28,971 nucleotides of DNA from Alectoria sarmentosa (lineage: Eukaryota > Ascomycota > Lecanoromycetes > Lecanorales > Parmeliaceae). How positions within the stretch are numbered: position 1 is the stretch's first letter; every line of letters starts with the position of its first letter. A program made the position numbers and the translations under genes. Shown here piece by piece: positions 1 through 11,022 of the stretch. The DNA is taken from assembly GCA_009733775.1 (NCBI GenBank), contig WOGZ01000385.1, positions 1 to 28,971 on the forward strand, in the 5' to 3' direction. The notes beneath the pieces are model-generated. The model was not told where the DNA came from, made no database searches, and worked only from the letters and a program-made list of their open reading frames with translations.

Positions 1-830
1 TATTATATTAATTGCGTGCATTATTATCGCGAACGTATTAAATATAATCGAAATTGTTATTTCGAAAAATGATAATCATAAATTCTTTTTTATGAAAAGA
101 GACACGTTTTTAACGTGAAAAGTTTCGAATTAAAAATCGTTATTTGAGAGCTGTCGCGTTAAATAAACAAAATTTAAAAATTATAATTTTCATAATTATA
201 ATTTAAGGGTTTTAAGATAATAATATTATTATTAATTACGACGTTAATGTCGTTTATTATCTTTTAATTTATGATGTTTTCACGATATTTTTTTTTAATA
301 AAATAATTCGTAAATCTTATCGTAAATCGATGTTCGATTAACGAATTTATAATAATAACGATGTTTTTTTTCGAGAGCTTTAATAAAATAAATTCATTCG
401 ATTTTATTTTTACGATTTTCAATTCAAACGTGAATTTAAATAATTACTTTATATATTATTATTATTATTATCATTAAATTTCGCGTTTAAACGCGTTCAA
501 ATTCTTTATCGAAAGTATTTTTAAAATCTTTTAATAAAATATCTCGAATAAGATTAAAAATTTGTTAAATTATTTAACGATATTATTAATTTTTATTTTG
601 TTATTATTTTATACGATACGACGCGTTTTTATAATAAACGAATATCATAATTTAATAAATGAAATAAATAATTTCGATTCGAAAATTTATTTTTCGACGA
701 TAACGACGTAATAAATATTATAACGAGTTTTAAATAAATTCAAACGATAGCTTGAGGTTTATTTCAAAACTCATAAACTCTTCGAGGAAATAAACGCGTT
801 GTTGATTGAGTAATTTTCAAAAAATGGATT
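1..830. repeat. AT-rich, RIP-like mutated block (left flank)
   Basis: This stretch is overwhelmingly A and T with no open frame of coding character. The few cytosines left are mostly followed by G; in the line 661-720, for example, all six cytosines are in CpG. The composition switches to normal GC content within about 50 bases near 790-840. This is what an ascomycete repeat looks like after heavy repeat-induced point mutation, but the original element cannot be recognised. The CpG sparing is discussed under findings. Confidence 0.8.
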
Positions 831-1029
831 CGATCAAAATAGTTGTTCCCTTCCTTAGGTAGGCGAGGCAGGTGGTCTTGATGCCAAGATTGACTACACT
901 AGTGGAGTCCGGCAACCCATAAGTCTAAGACGCAAGAGACATCGATTCACCTACTCATTCAATAAACTGTGCATCTGCCTCTAATTTTTACGTGTATGCA
1001 CCTTTCGATTCCGTCCATCGGGCCATATA

Positions 1030-1872
1030 ATGTCCTTCACCGACCAAGATGACCCATTCCTACAGGCTCAGGCGTAGGTTCATCGCAGGCAGTCAACGGT
1101 CAAAAACTTACAACCACTCTCCCCAGTGATGTCCTGTCCACTTTGAAGACCACGAGATCCTTATTCTCCTCCTACCTTCGAATAAGATCTCTCGCCTCAT
1201 CCGCATCCTCTCCTGAGCTGGCACAAGCCCGCAGCGAGCTCGAGTCCACCGTCCAAGATCTTAGTACAGACCTACAAGACCTAGTAGACAGCGTCAAGGC
1301 TGTCGAAGGGGATCCTTTCCGGTATGGATTAGACGTTGATGAAGTGGGGCGAAGGCGGAAGCTGGTACAAGATGCCGGAGATGAAGTTGGAAGCATGCGG
1401 CAAGAGCTCGCAAAGACCCTTACAGGCGCCCAGGCCAAAGGTCCAGGCGTGAATGGAACATTGCCCCCACCATCCGCTTTCGATCCAGATGAACCTGACG
1501 GCGACGATTATGGCGTCTTCGAACAGCAAAGACAAGTTGAGATGATGCACGAGCAGGATGAAGCGCTGGATGGGGTGTTTAAGACTGTTGGGAATCTACG
1601 ACAGCAAGCAGATGAGATGGGTAGAGAGCTCGAAGAGCAGGGTGAGATGCTGGAAGATGCGGATAAGCTGGCTGATAGAGTGGGAGGGAAATTACAGAAC
1701 GGTATCAAGAGAGTTGGCTGGGTGATCAAGAACAACGAGGGTATGAGCACCTTCGATCAATCACTCTGACGGCCGAGCAACTGACCGTGTCTCAGATACA
1801 TGGTCAAGCTGCTGCATCGGTGTTCTGATATTTGTATTGATACTCCTTCTGGTCCTCGTCCTCATACTCTGA
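1030..1872 (+). CDS. TLG1: Tlg1/syntaxin-6-type Qc-SNARE
   Basis: This is a t-SNARE of the trans-Golgi/early endosome, which in yeast pairs with Tlg2 and Vti1 for retrograde fusion from endosomes. Exons are 1030-1073, 1127-1740 and 1796-1872; both introns (53 and 55 nt) are GT-AG and join in frame, giving 244 residues. The N-terminus (MSFTDQDDPFLQAQADVLST) and the following syntaxin-6 N-terminal helical region (LRIRSLASS, YGLDVDEV) match fungal Tlg1 as I know it. The SNARE helix covers about residues 155-215 with the zero-layer Gln near 186 (EEQGEM). The last exon supplies the tail anchor (residues about 226-244, CIGVLIFVLILLLVLVLIL), so without that intron the protein would lose its membrane anchor. 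Its start lies only about 200 bases from the AT-rich block. Assignment rests on family recognition plus consistent splicing. Confidence 0.9.
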
Positions 1873-2568
1873 TCCTTTTACATCCGCAATACTGCCTATC
1901 TGCGGACTCCAGGAAGCCTGATGGCGAATTGCCAGCACCGAGGATGCTATGCCGGTCGTTCACTTAGTTGGACATACCACGAGGTCCATATTGAGGAATG
2001 ATATGTTTACAAGGTAGCTCGGTCATTGACTCAGTCAAGACAGACGAGTCTCCAATAGTGACCAAACGGCTCGGACCACGACTTTCGTTTGCTATGTCTT
2101 CTGTTATTTCGGGCCGTGCCCTGCTGCTACGAGATTGGCATTGTGACATCAGCCTCCATGCTTCCGACGAAGTGATATAGGGCTGATGCTTGAAGAATGT
2201 GAGTACATAGTCCGTAGATCAAGTAATGACCAAATCACTGACCGGAACCCAATGAAGCTCCCCACAAAAGTGCGAAATCATTTCAAGTTGCGAATCTCCT
2301 AACGCTCACAAACCACGCAAAGAAGACGAATACGTTCGTCAAGTGAAAGAGTTGTCCAAAGAAACGGCTCTACCTATAACAGTGAAGGAGATCACACTCG
2401 AAGGGCTTGGCATCATTGAGAGAGTTGGAGCGGGGGGAGCTATAGGGAAATGAAGACAAGAGGAACAACCAGGCTCCCGTTCTTATCGACGGCTTCATCC
2501 TTGGTTAGGAAGAGATAGATATATGAAACCTATCTCTATTCTAATATTGGGACTTATGCCTAGAATGC
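1873..2568. other. Intergenic spacer, no gene seen
   Basis: This is the spacer between the 3' ends of the convergent Tlg1 gene and the small secreted-protein gene. Short frames on both strands around 1964-2180 mirror one another and have no recognisable domain or splice-extended partner. I see nothing else here. Confidence 0.6.
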
Positions 2569-3370
2569 TCAAGGCATGACGTCCTCGGCGCTACGTCTCA
2601 TTCTCGCCGTATCCACCGACTCCCCACCAGCCACAGGGTTCACTCCCTTCATTTCTCCAGAACCCCATTGTGCTTGATCTCTCCAATCCCAAACGTCAAA
2701 TTTTGCTCCAAAATCTCTCCCAACGGCGGGCAAACACAAGTACAACCCCTCGACAGCAATGAGCAACACGCCCCACGTCATATGCTCTCCAGGCACACTC
2801 TCAACCATAAGTCTCACGGGCAGATTGTTTGCCATAAGGGCTCTTACCGGCGGTAGAGACAGACTGGACGGTTCCCAAACGAAGGGGTCATCTTTTGCGG
2901 CAAGAGGCCTATCGCCGTAACGACTAATCTCGTCATTAATGTACTCGTGGATCCTGAGGAGGGTGCTTCCAAGTATTTGGCCGTCGATAGGATTGGTTGT
3001 TGTGATGTACAATTCGATGGTGGAGTGTGGAACACGATACTTGAATATCTGGGCTGCTGCGAGAGATGTATTTGATGTCGTGAAATCGTTGGTCGTAAAG
3101 TTGTTGGGCAGGTTGGGCAGCTCGGTGGTCTCATTGGCCGGTACGGTAGGTAATTCGATGGGCACGATGGAGGGAAGAACAGCTCTAGCTTTGTGTCAGC
3201 TGGAGTCGATGGATTGGGGCTTTAGAGGAACAAGGTGCTCGCCTCTTCGCAAGTGGGAAAGTCCCGAAGCTCGGGGCAGCCAGAGTTCCTGGCGCCAAAG
3301 GGAACAATAAAGTCAGCATGAACGGAATAGTCTTGAGGCACAGACGGATGATATTGGGAAGGACTCGCAT
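2569..3370 (-). CDS. Small secreted-type hypothetical protein (gene model unresolved)
   Basis: The main exon (about 3184 down to the stop at 2569-2571) encodes about 200 residues with a motif set I associate with uncharacterised secreted ascomycete proteins: an FKYRVPHSTIELYI strand, a TLLRIHEYINDEI helix, PLAAKDDPFVWE, then VPGEHMTWGVLLIAVEGLY. That exon has no ATG near its beginning. Upstream, an ATG at 3368-3370 opens MRVLPNIIRLCLKTIPFMLT, which looks like a signal peptide, but in another frame. A join using the acceptor at 3185-3188 (ctag) and a weak GTTCCC donor would give a hydrophobic N-terminus running into IVPIELP; no strong consensus donor is present. It could therefore be a spliced gene with an unusual donor, or a frame-shifted pseudogene. 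Function unknown. Confidence 0.5.
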
Positions 3371-4296
3371 CTTGTCGAACGACTTGATGAAAAGGACAGT
3401 GAAAAGTCTGGATATGCTGCTTGCTGCATATTTGAAAGCTAGGATGACCCCAGTCGCGAGAAGACGAAATCTCTGCGACGCGCAGACTGCAAGTGTCATG
3501 GTGAAATTGTTTTCCCATGCTGAATACATGGCGGTTGTGTCGCGTCGGATGGTGCAGATGAATCTGGGGTAGAGACATGTCTGCGCATGCGGCTATACAA
3601 AATCTATTGTGGGTCGATCACCACAAGACGATTCCTTTCAGCAATCGTGCCGGAAGAGCCTTATATGTAGCCAGTGAGGCCAGGTTCATTCAGCCGTGAT
3701 CACCCTTTCAAGTTCTCATGATCATGGGGTCTCAAGACGACGACGTGAAACAATAAGTAGGGATGAGCAAAGAAATGCAGAGAACCGCTGGGCTTTGGGC
3801 CAATCTCAAATCTTTGAAATCCGCTGGTGTCCCGAAGACTATGTGACAAGCCTCGGATTCAGCCACTGGAGGCGAAGGAGCAATGAAGTCTGCAGGCCAG
3901 GATACGTTGCTTCCAAGGCCGCGCAGCCCTTCACATAGCAAATTCTTCATAGAATAGACAAATGCAAACCGGTGAACACACAGCACCGGTTCAAGACCGA
4001 GGCTTATACTGCTCAAGCACTTCGGCACATTTTTCGCCCTTCCGGCTGGTGTTGTGCCTGACCTCATCTGAAAAAAGGGGAGAATCTCTCCGATGTGAGC
4101 GGCGCGAGAGCATAGCGGCCCAATTATAAAAATGAACACGAATTGGGAGGCCGGAAAAGCGTTTCTATCATCACGAACTGATAAGGTAAAGCCTCATACA
4201 TAAAGTGCCCCATTCAGTGTGACACAAGACGCTGGGGCGACACGGGAGTAGACACCACGGTCCTTACTCAAAGCATGCACTCTATCCGTGCATTCA
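3371..4296. other. Intergenic spacer, no supported gene
   Basis: This is the gap between the secreted-protein start and the 3' end of the IMPACT-like gene. Overlapping open frames on both strands (3696-3938 and 3732-4139) have no recognisable motif and mirror one another, so I do not call them. No tRNA or repeat is evident. Confidence 0.5.
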
Positions 4297-5276
4297 TTAA
4301 TCTTTCATGATCCCGCTCTTCGTCCAACCTCCCTCGACGACAGCTTCCCTTGCCACATTGTTGATGATGCTGAAGCGATCAGGCCCTAATTTGACCCCGC
4401 CGTACCACCTACTGACGACAACCAGCACATCCCACACGTTCATTACTTGAAGCAAGTGTAGCAGTCTCCCTCCAGCCTATATGATTTTGGTGTCAGCATC
4501 TTTCTTCTGGGATCGGATCTGAGTTATGAAACGTGACTTTATTACTCCTGTGGCAAGTGTCGCAACTCAAAATGCGGTACGGATCAGGAAGAAATGACTC
4601 GGAAAACATGACTCACTGCTGTTTCCCCATCATCGTCACAGTCTTGGTATGTGACCTCACTCATTGATTCAGCGGTGGAGAGAGCGCGGATACGGAACGC
4701 CGAAATATTGTGAGAGGCCTTGGCAGCGCGTTTGTCTGTATCGAGGAGGCTAGCTATACAAGCTTGCGCTTGAGCTGGCGATGTAACGGAGCAAGCCCTA
4801 GCCACGAAGGTCGATTTCTTCTCAGTGACTGGTGAGGAGATAATCCAGCAAGGCTCGTCTCCAAGATCCCATGTGGCAGACGTGCCGGCGTCGAGCACAG
4901 AGCTTGTATCTTCCTGGGGACTGAATGGCGAAGGTCGCTGGCCGTTGGAACCATTGGACTCCTCAGCCAAAGCGGCATCAAGCTCTTGCAAAAGATCGAA
5001 TAGGCAGACTGAGCCTGGAACGAATACCGAGAGCAGGGTTGCTCGTGCAGTATCTAGGACGTAGCTCCCATAACCCTTTCTCGCGTGCGCCCCGGTTGTC
5101 TCTATGCTTAGCAGTTGTGGAATTGACTCAGCATAGTCTGGCGGAAATAAGACGCGCAAAGAGACACCTCTATAGGGGATCGATAAGATGTAGACAGAGA
5201 CGCCATCAGCGTCTCGTAATACATCCTTGCCATAGATGGACCTAATAGCTTCTATCTCGTTGATTAGATCTGACAT
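4297..5276 (-). CDS. YIH1: IMPACT/Yih1-type RWD-domain protein
   Basis: Yih1/IMPACT binds Gcn1 and so dampens activation of the eIF2-alpha kinase Gcn2 in the amino-acid starvation response; it acts in the cytosol. Exons are 5276-4617 and 4476-4297, with a 140-nt GT-AG intron between them in phase 0, giving 279 residues. The RWD domain is at about 1-105 (NEIEAIRSIYG, then LRVLFPPDYAESIPQLLSIE). The IMPACT fold runs from about 140 (EPCWIISSPVTEKKSTFVA) and is completed only by the second exon: DDDGETA joins AGGRLLHLLQ, followed by VVVSRWYGGVKLGPDRF, the family signature. Length is close to yeast Yih1. It is divergent from the gamma-tubulin complex gene, with 291 bp between the two start codons, so they probably share a promoter region. 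Confidence 0.92.
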
Positions 5277-5567
5277 CCTGCCTCAATCGCCTTTATTGTT
5301 CTCCGGGGATACCGGAAGGCGAAGATAGACAGACGGTGGGATTCGCCGCAATGAAAAGCTTTAGCTGGCGTCCCCATGATCTCCCTCTTGCTCGAGACTT
5401 CTCAATTGCTGTACGGTGGCTGGGGGAAGATATTTCCTGGACTAAAGGATCTGGAACGATGATTTGAAGCTAAGCGCCTAAATGGACTAGTTTTGCATCA
5501 ATCTCGCGTCCAACCTCGCGTCCAGTCGCGCTTCACCTGTGTGAACAAAGACTTCCACTCCACGCTA

Positions 5568-8234
5568 ATGGCACATAACAATAGCTTCCTGATTGACCGA
5601 CTGATCAGAGTAGTAATCAATGATCCGTCAGAAGCGCATGTTGAACGCTGTAGGCGTTCAGCATTGCGTATATTGGCAAACAGCCATTCTGCGCGTGTAA
5701 ATCACTTCGAGGTCGCTGCTCGATTGGAGGGTTTGGAGGAGAAATGGAGGATCCTCAACAATGATGCACTGGCAGATGCCCTCCATCTTCGACGAGCAGA
5801 ATTAATTTCATACAACTGGACCCCTGAGATTCTATCGCTTCTATTACAACTGTCGGAAAGACCAGTTGACCATTCAAATCTTGCGAAGCTAGCACCGCTG
5901 GAGCCTGAGCTTTCACCTGCTCCTCTTACTTGGGCCGACATCGTGGCAGAAGACCCGTTGGAAGACTGGGATGGTATCTGGAAGAACGTGGATTTCACAG
6001 AGACTTCGGACGATGATGAACAGACTGAATCCGTTCACTCCGATCATTCAGTACCCACATCAGAATCCAATGTAATCGGACAAGCCATCGAAGCTTACGC
6101 TGAGACACTGATGGAGCCTGCCATAAGCGTCTCGCTTCGGGATATCCAGATGGCGCAGTTTTGGAACACACAAGACGCTAATGAGTTTGGCGTGATCCGC
6201 GAGGAAGATGGAGACCGTTGGTCGAAGACCAACCTGACTGAGCTGCAGGTGGGACGGGAAATCATCTTCCTAATCCTTGGATTACCAACGTCTATCTTCA
6301 GGCAAGAGAACGAAGGACAGGTTACCGTTGTCAAAGCAGATTTCCTAGAACACGTTTCTCAAGAGTCATTGACGATTCTGTTGCAAGGCTTTGCCATACT
6401 TGCTAACAAATTACTCAGCATCCGCCAGTGGGCTAAAAGGAAGGAAAGTATCCCCCTCGAGCAGACTTTTCAAGCAGCCCTTGCCTCACGTCTAGAGGCT
6501 GTTGATGGTGCTTTATCTGCAATACAAGCCAAGATCTTCTCCCCCTATGTCCATTCGGTACCAAGCCTCTTGGAGCTCTACGATGAAATTTCCAAAACCA
6601 GCCGACTCCTAGTACAGGTACATGGGATTTTGCTGGAATTGGACGTTAATGCCAACCTCGAAAGACCTTTCCGCATCCTCGAAAGCTTGTTTGATAGAAC
6701 ATGTTTCAACCAAGGCATTGGAGATGCAGACGGTTATGAATACATGGCTAGTCTGTTCTTCGACTGCTTTCAGACGTACCTTAAGCCCATACGACTGTGG
6801 ATGGAGAATGGTCGGCTCACTGGGCGCGATGGAGTCATTTTCATCAAAAAAGACGAAAAGGATGTTCAATTGAATTCGGTATGGCGAGATCAATACCATC
6901 TCATCAATGATAGTAATGGTGACTTGCACGCTCCAAAATTTCTCCGTGTAGCCGCAACGAAGATTATGAATACGGGCAAGAGCGTCGACTTCTTAAGACG
7001 GTTGGGATGGGAGGACCATGATCTAAGACTGGATCCGGCAATGGAAGTTGTAATGTCCTACAAATCTGTCTGTCAGTCAGCAGATGTTGGCCTTTTCAGT
7101 CCTTTCGCCGAGCTTTTCGACATGGCACTCGATAGGTGGATTGCCGATAAGCATCAAGCATTCTCGTCAGAGCTTCGTGCGCGACTTGAGTCGCGTTGTG
7201 GCTTGCAGGCATCGTTGGATGCCGTAGAGTATATCTACTTCGGTCGCAACGGCGCATTGAGTACCAACTTCACCAATAAGATCTTCGAGAAACTCGATTG
7301 CGAGAATCTCCGATGGAATGATGGCTTCATTATGACTGAATTACTCCAGGGCACTTTCACTTCTATACCCTGCATTGATATCGATCTCCTTCAGATCCGT
7401 CCGAGTCCACCAACCAAACAGAATTCAAGTGGAGCACAGCGCTCGATGAGCGTGCTTGAGGGTATTCGGGTCTCGTACACGCTTCCTTGGCCCGTTGCCA
7501 ACATTATCACAACAGATTCCATTGAAACCTACCAGGGTATCTTTGCCCTTTTGACGCAATTGCAGCGAGCGAAGTATCTACTCCAGCGGCAGAAACCCGC
7601 AAAAAGTGCGCAGGCATCAGACCAGAAGCCGCTCTTACAACTTTACACACTTCGCCACCGCCTTCTCTGGCTCACACACACAATCCTGGCTTATATCACC
7701 GATCTGGTCCTTTCAGTGGCTACTGTTGACATGCGTATTGCCATGGATCGAGCTGAGGATGTGGACAGTATGATCGCAATCCACCAGGCTTACGTTTTGA
7801 AACTTCAAGATCAGTGTCTTTTGCTGAAGAAACACACGTCTATTCGCCACGCCATCATATCGTTGCTTGATCTAACAATTCTGCTTTCGGACGTGCAGGC
7901 CTCATACATTCAGGGCCAGGTATCCTCTGACTCGGAGAGTGGCTCCGCAGATACGAAAGCCAAGCACAATGGTGCGACCCATCTCAAACAGAAAAAGGCT
8001 GCCAAAGCAGCCTTAGACGAAGATGAAGACTGTGATCTTGGTTCCGACGGCTCGAGTCCCCGTCCCGCTTTGCACGCAGAACTACCAGTTACGGGGAGGC
8101 TGAAGCAAATGCTAGACACCTTCAGGAATCTGCATACTTTTGTAGCCGCGGCAGTGAGAGGAATTAGCAAGGCTGACAGTGCGCCTTCCTGGGAGATTCT
8201 TGCCAATAACCTAGCCATGGGGCTGGAGAAGTGA
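5568..8234 (+). CDS. Gamma-tubulin complex component 5-like protein (Spc97/Spc98 family)
   Basis: This is one uninterrupted frame of 888 residues from the ATG at 5568; the frame stays open about 75 bases further upstream but has no earlier ATG. It resembles GCP5 of filamentous fungi, a non-core grip-domain subunit of the gamma-tubulin ring complex at the spindle pole body or microtubule organising centre. Supporting stretches are the N-terminal PLTWADIVAEDPLEDWDGIW block, which I associate with GCP5, the start of the grip1 region at about residue 228 (GREIIFLILGLPTSIF), the conserved segment around YEYMASLFFDCFQTYLKPI, and the C-terminal grip2 region with VSYTLPWPVANIITTDSIETY and LQRAKYLLQR. 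An acidic linker (DEDEDCDLGSDGSS, about residue 815) interrupts the C-terminal part. GCP4 or GCP6 is less likely given the N-terminal block and length. It lacks introns, unlike most neighbours. Confidence 0.85.
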   Translation: MAHNNSFLIDRLIRVVINDPSEAHVERCRRSALRILANSHSARVNHFEVAARLEGLEEKWRILNNDALADALHLRRAELISYNWTPEILSLLLQLSERPVDHSNLAKLAPLEPELSPAPLTWADIVAEDPLEDWDGIWKNVDFTETSDDDEQTESVHSDHSVPTSESNVIGQAIEAYAETLMEPAISVSLRDIQMAQFWNTQDANEFGVIREEDGDRWSKTNLTELQVGREIIFLILGLPTSIFRQENEGQVTVVKADFLEHVSQESLTILLQGFAILANKLLSIRQWAKRKESIPLEQTFQAALASRLEAVDGALSAIQAKIFSPYVHSVPSLLELYDEISKTSRLLVQVHGILLELDVNANLERPFRILESLFDRTCFNQGIGDADGYEYMASLFFDCFQTYLKPIRLWMENGRLTGRDGVIFIKKDEKDVQLNSVWRDQYHLINDSNGDLHAPKFLRVAATKIMNTGKSVDFLRRLGWEDHDLRLDPAMEVVMSYKSVCQSADVGLFSPFAELFDMALDRWIADKHQAFSSELRARLESRCGLQASLDAVEYIYFGRNGALSTNFTNKIFEKLDCENLRWNDGFIMTELLQGTFTSIPCIDIDLLQIRPSPPTKQNSSGAQRSMSVLEGIRVSYTLPWPVANIITTDSIETYQGIFALLTQLQRAKYLLQRQKPAKSAQASDQKPLLQLYTLRHRLLWLTHTILAYITDLVLSVATVDMRIAMDRAEDVDSMIAIHQAYVLKLQDQCLLLKKHTSIRHAIISLLDLTILLSDVQASYIQGQVSSDSESGSADTKAKHNGATHLKQKKAAKAALDEDEDCDLGSDGSSPRPALHAELPVTGRLKQMLDTFRNLHTFVAAAVRGISKADSAPSWEILANNLAMGLEK

Positions 8235-8838
8235 TGCTTAGAGATGTCATGGAGTGGGACTAGGATGGGAAGCTGCACAAATACGCAAAATCACGTTCCT
8301 CTAGTGAGCTTGAGAATGAGACGCTGCAAGGACGCCCTGTGAAGGCAGAATGCTCATTACCCGTTGTGGGGTCCATGGCGTATTCTGCGAACTTGAGCAG
8401 AGCCTCTCACACAAGTGAGCTACAGAAGCAGACTATATCTGGCAACAAATGTCCGAACAATACTGACTAACTCACAGCCAGTGACGGGTCTATGTCACGA
8501 ACTCAAGGGTACCGAGTAGAGGACTGAACTCGACAGTCGACACTGATACTCTACTATCAAAGGTAGTCTCGATATCAACAGGACATTTAATTAGAGCTTC
8601 TGAGACCGACTTTTGGGATACTGTTGTTGGTGATTCCTACAAAGATGGGAGTCTAGTAGAGTATGGATGTTCCAAATACACCTTTTAGAGTCTCGAATCA
8701 TGATAGTGATATGCTCATGTTGATACGGTCTAAAGTGACTGCAAAGCGACACTCGCCTGAAGCAAGTAAGTGGTCTTGAGTGCCCCGAGGCAACTCGAAT
8801 CCCGGCTCCCCGGCTCTAAGATTATGCCGATGATTTGC

Positions 8839-8870
8839 CGTGTGGAAGTACTAGCTTCACTAGTACACGG
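8839..8870. repeat. Imperfect inverted repeat with bulge
   Basis: The right arm CTAGTACACGG is the reverse complement of CCGTGTACTAG. The left arm reads CCGTGT then ACTAG, with six extra bases (GGAAGT) inserted between the two halves. The loop is about five bases. It could form a bulged hairpin in DNA or RNA; no role is evident. Confidence 0.6.
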
Positions 8871-8883
8871 TACGCGAGTCCCT

Positions 8884-8918
8884 ACTTTACTTTACTTTAC
8901 TTTACTTTACTTTACTTT
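8884..8918. repeat. Pentanucleotide microsatellite (ACTTT)n
   Basis: Seven consecutive five-base units of ACTTT lie about 190 bases upstream of the mannosyltransferase start. Replication slippage is the simple explanation. On the opposite strand it reads AAAGT. Confidence 0.95.
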
Positions 8919-9103
8919 GCCCTCCTACCTTACTGTCGACAATGGTTGTGTAAATGCTGTGTTTTTTTGAGAATCAAAGTATAAGATGAGAATGATGAAC
9001 GATGAGGCGGTAGAAGAGGTATGCCAATGGCCATGACGACTTCTTCATATGCATATCTTCCCTCAAGTGACCGGTCGATGAGAGGCCAAGAACGACTGCC
9101 CAT

Positions 9104-10465
9104 ATGGCTATCCCGAAACCATTGCGTGCACTGGCGATAATATCTGCCTTTTTCGTCTTCTACCTCCTCTTCCAGGCATTTACAACACCCCCGACAATAC
9201 ATGGACCAGGCGACCTGGAGCATGAGCTTCCAAACGAGCCAACCTTACAAGGTAATACCAACCCCAAATTTCTCATCTGTACATGCTAATAGTAAATAGA
9301 GTACGGCGAACCTCCTCCGCCCTTATGGCGGGCCGAAGGTTATGCTGCGGACAATCCCAACTCGCCTCGTATCAACGCGACACTGCTGGCGCTCGTACGA
9401 AATGAGGAGCTGGATGGTATGCTGGTATCCATGAGAGACCTGGAGCGAACATGGAACTCGAAATTCAACTACCCCTGGACATTCTTCAACGACGTCCCCT
9501 TCTCAGAAGACTTCAAACGCCTCACCCAGATGGAGACGAAAGCGAAATGCAATTACGGTACGGTTGTCTATTTGGCCGTCCATTTCGGCGTCTTCGCATA
9601 CTGAAAGCATTCATCCCTATAGAATTGATTCCCAAAGAACACTGGGCAGTCCCCTCCTGGATCAACAGCGATCTGTTCGATGAATCTGCCAAGATGCTCG
9701 AAGAGCAAGAGGTTCAATACGGTCCCATGGTATCTTATCATCAAATGTGCCGCTGGAATAGTGGCATGTTCTACAAACACCCGGCCCTCCAAGACGTCCG
9801 CTACTATTGGCGGGTGGAGCCAAAGGTACACTTCTTCTGCGACATCGACTACGACATTTTTCGCTGGATGAGTGACCACAACAAGACCTACGGGTTTACG
9901 ATCAACCTTTACGATGCGCCGCAGACCATACCGACCTTGTGGCCAGAGACAGAAAAGTTCGTGGCAGCACATCCAGAATACTTGCACGAGAATAATGCGA
10001 GAGAATGGGTCGTGGACAGCAAGAGGAGGCCGGAACATAATATCAAAGCGCACGGGTACAGTACGTGTCATTTTTGGAGCAATTTCGAGATTGCGGACAT
10101 GGATTTTTGGCGTTCCAAACCGTACGAAGACTATTTCGAGCACTTGGATCGAGCGGGTGGTTTCTTCTATGAGAGATGGGGGGATGCGCCGGTGCATAGT
10201 ATTGCGTTGGGGCTGTTTGAGGATAAGAGCAAGATCCATTGGTAAGGTTTCTCGCATCTGCAATAGACCTCGAATCCAAGACGATTAGGCAAACTGACTT
10301 TATTTCAGGTTCCGTGATATAGGATACCAGCACATACCCTACTTCAGCTGCCCTAAATCGCCCAAGTGTAAAGGGTGTGTCACTGGCCGTTTCACCGATG
10401 GCGAAAGATTCCTATTCAAGGAAGACTGCAGGCCTAATTGGTTCAAATATGTTGGTATGGATTGA
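9104..10465 (+). CDS. GT15 alpha-1,2-mannosyltransferase (KTR/MNT1 family)
   Basis: This is a Golgi type II membrane glycosyltransferase that adds alpha-1,2-mannose from GDP-mannose to N- and O-linked glycans of secreted and wall proteins. Exons are 9104-9251, 9300-9557, 9623-10241 and 10309-10465; the three GT-AG introns (48, 65 and 67 nt) all keep frame, giving 393 residues. A short cytosolic tail and signal anchor occupy residues 1-27 (ALAIISAFFVFYLLFQAF). The luminal part carries the family's sequence blocks: INATLLALVRNEELDGMLVS, the FNYPWTFFNDVPF region, MCRWNSGMFYKHPAL, the metal/sugar region FFCDIDYDIFRWM, and SNFEIADMDFWRS with the conserved Glu at 291, then GGFFYERWGDAPVHSIALGL. The last exon supplies the cysteine-bearing C-terminus (FSCPKSPKCKGC). 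The exact paralogue (Ktr1, Ktr4, Mnt1) cannot be told from sequence alone. Confidence 0.93.
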
Positions 10466-11022
10466 TATGCGGAGATGGCAAGATGGGTTCATCGAGGGAG
10501 AGAAGAGAATAACTCGTTCCCGATACATGACTCAATGTGCACGGTAGTGATCTGCAACCTCCGGACATGACAATAGGATGTACATTTTGGCGCAAAGGGG
10601 TGTCGCGGAGGCATCTGTGTGTCTAGGCTATTTCAATGTAAATAATAGAGCCATCGAATCGTGCAAGCCAGGCATGACCCGCCATCTGAGTAGCTATAGT
10701 CTTGCTTGAGTTTGTCAAACTTGCCAAGGCTATCTTGGTATCCTTGGATAGGGGGCTTTTGAACAAGCCGTGGGCTATTTCATGTCGGAGCGCAGGTTGG
10801 AGGCAAAAGTGCAATACCAGGCCCGTCAGAGCGCATGGCAGCACGTTTGTACTTTGCAAGCCATTCGCCCCCGTTGGGGTCGAGCAACAATCAAGCTTTG
10901 ACGGATATATATGTGCATATGTCGCGTACAGACGAGTCAAATGGCGTCATACAACCATGGTTGTAACGCTGTTCTCCAATTCTTCTCCTCGTCCCCCGTG
11001 TTCCAACGCGTCCTCGGTCCTA
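10466..11022. other. Spacer between convergent genes
   Basis: This is the 3' spacer between the mannosyltransferase and the oppositely oriented COX6 gene. Frames on both strands (10623-11091) mirror each other and carry no recognised motif. Nothing else is seen. Confidence 0.55.

Larger units (their letters stand above)
8235..9103. other. Intergenic spacer with microsatellite and imperfect inverted repeat
   Basis: There is no gene between the GCP5-like stop and the mannosyltransferase start. It contains an ACTTT/TTTAC microsatellite (8884-8918) and an imperfect inverted repeat at 8839-8870; both are listed separately. A short frame over the microsatellite (8770-8970) is an artefact of the repeat. 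Confidence 0.6.

Noticed and set aside
3732..4139. 135-codon minus-strand open frame between the secreted and IMPACT-like genes
   Set aside because: No recognisable motif, and overlapped by an opposite-strand frame of similar length.
5493..5567. Upstream extension of the GCP5-like frame by 25 codons
   Set aside because: It has no ATG; the first ATG at 5568 gives an N-terminus fitting the family.
8790..8880. Possible tRNA-like segment (CAACTCGAATCCCGGCTCC)
   Set aside because: A T-loop-like string is present, but no cloverleaf with acceptor stem and anticodon arm could be drawn.
9568..10263. 231-codon minus-strand frame opposite the mannosyltransferase
   Set aside because: It mirrors the strongly conserved GT15 coding exon on the other strand.
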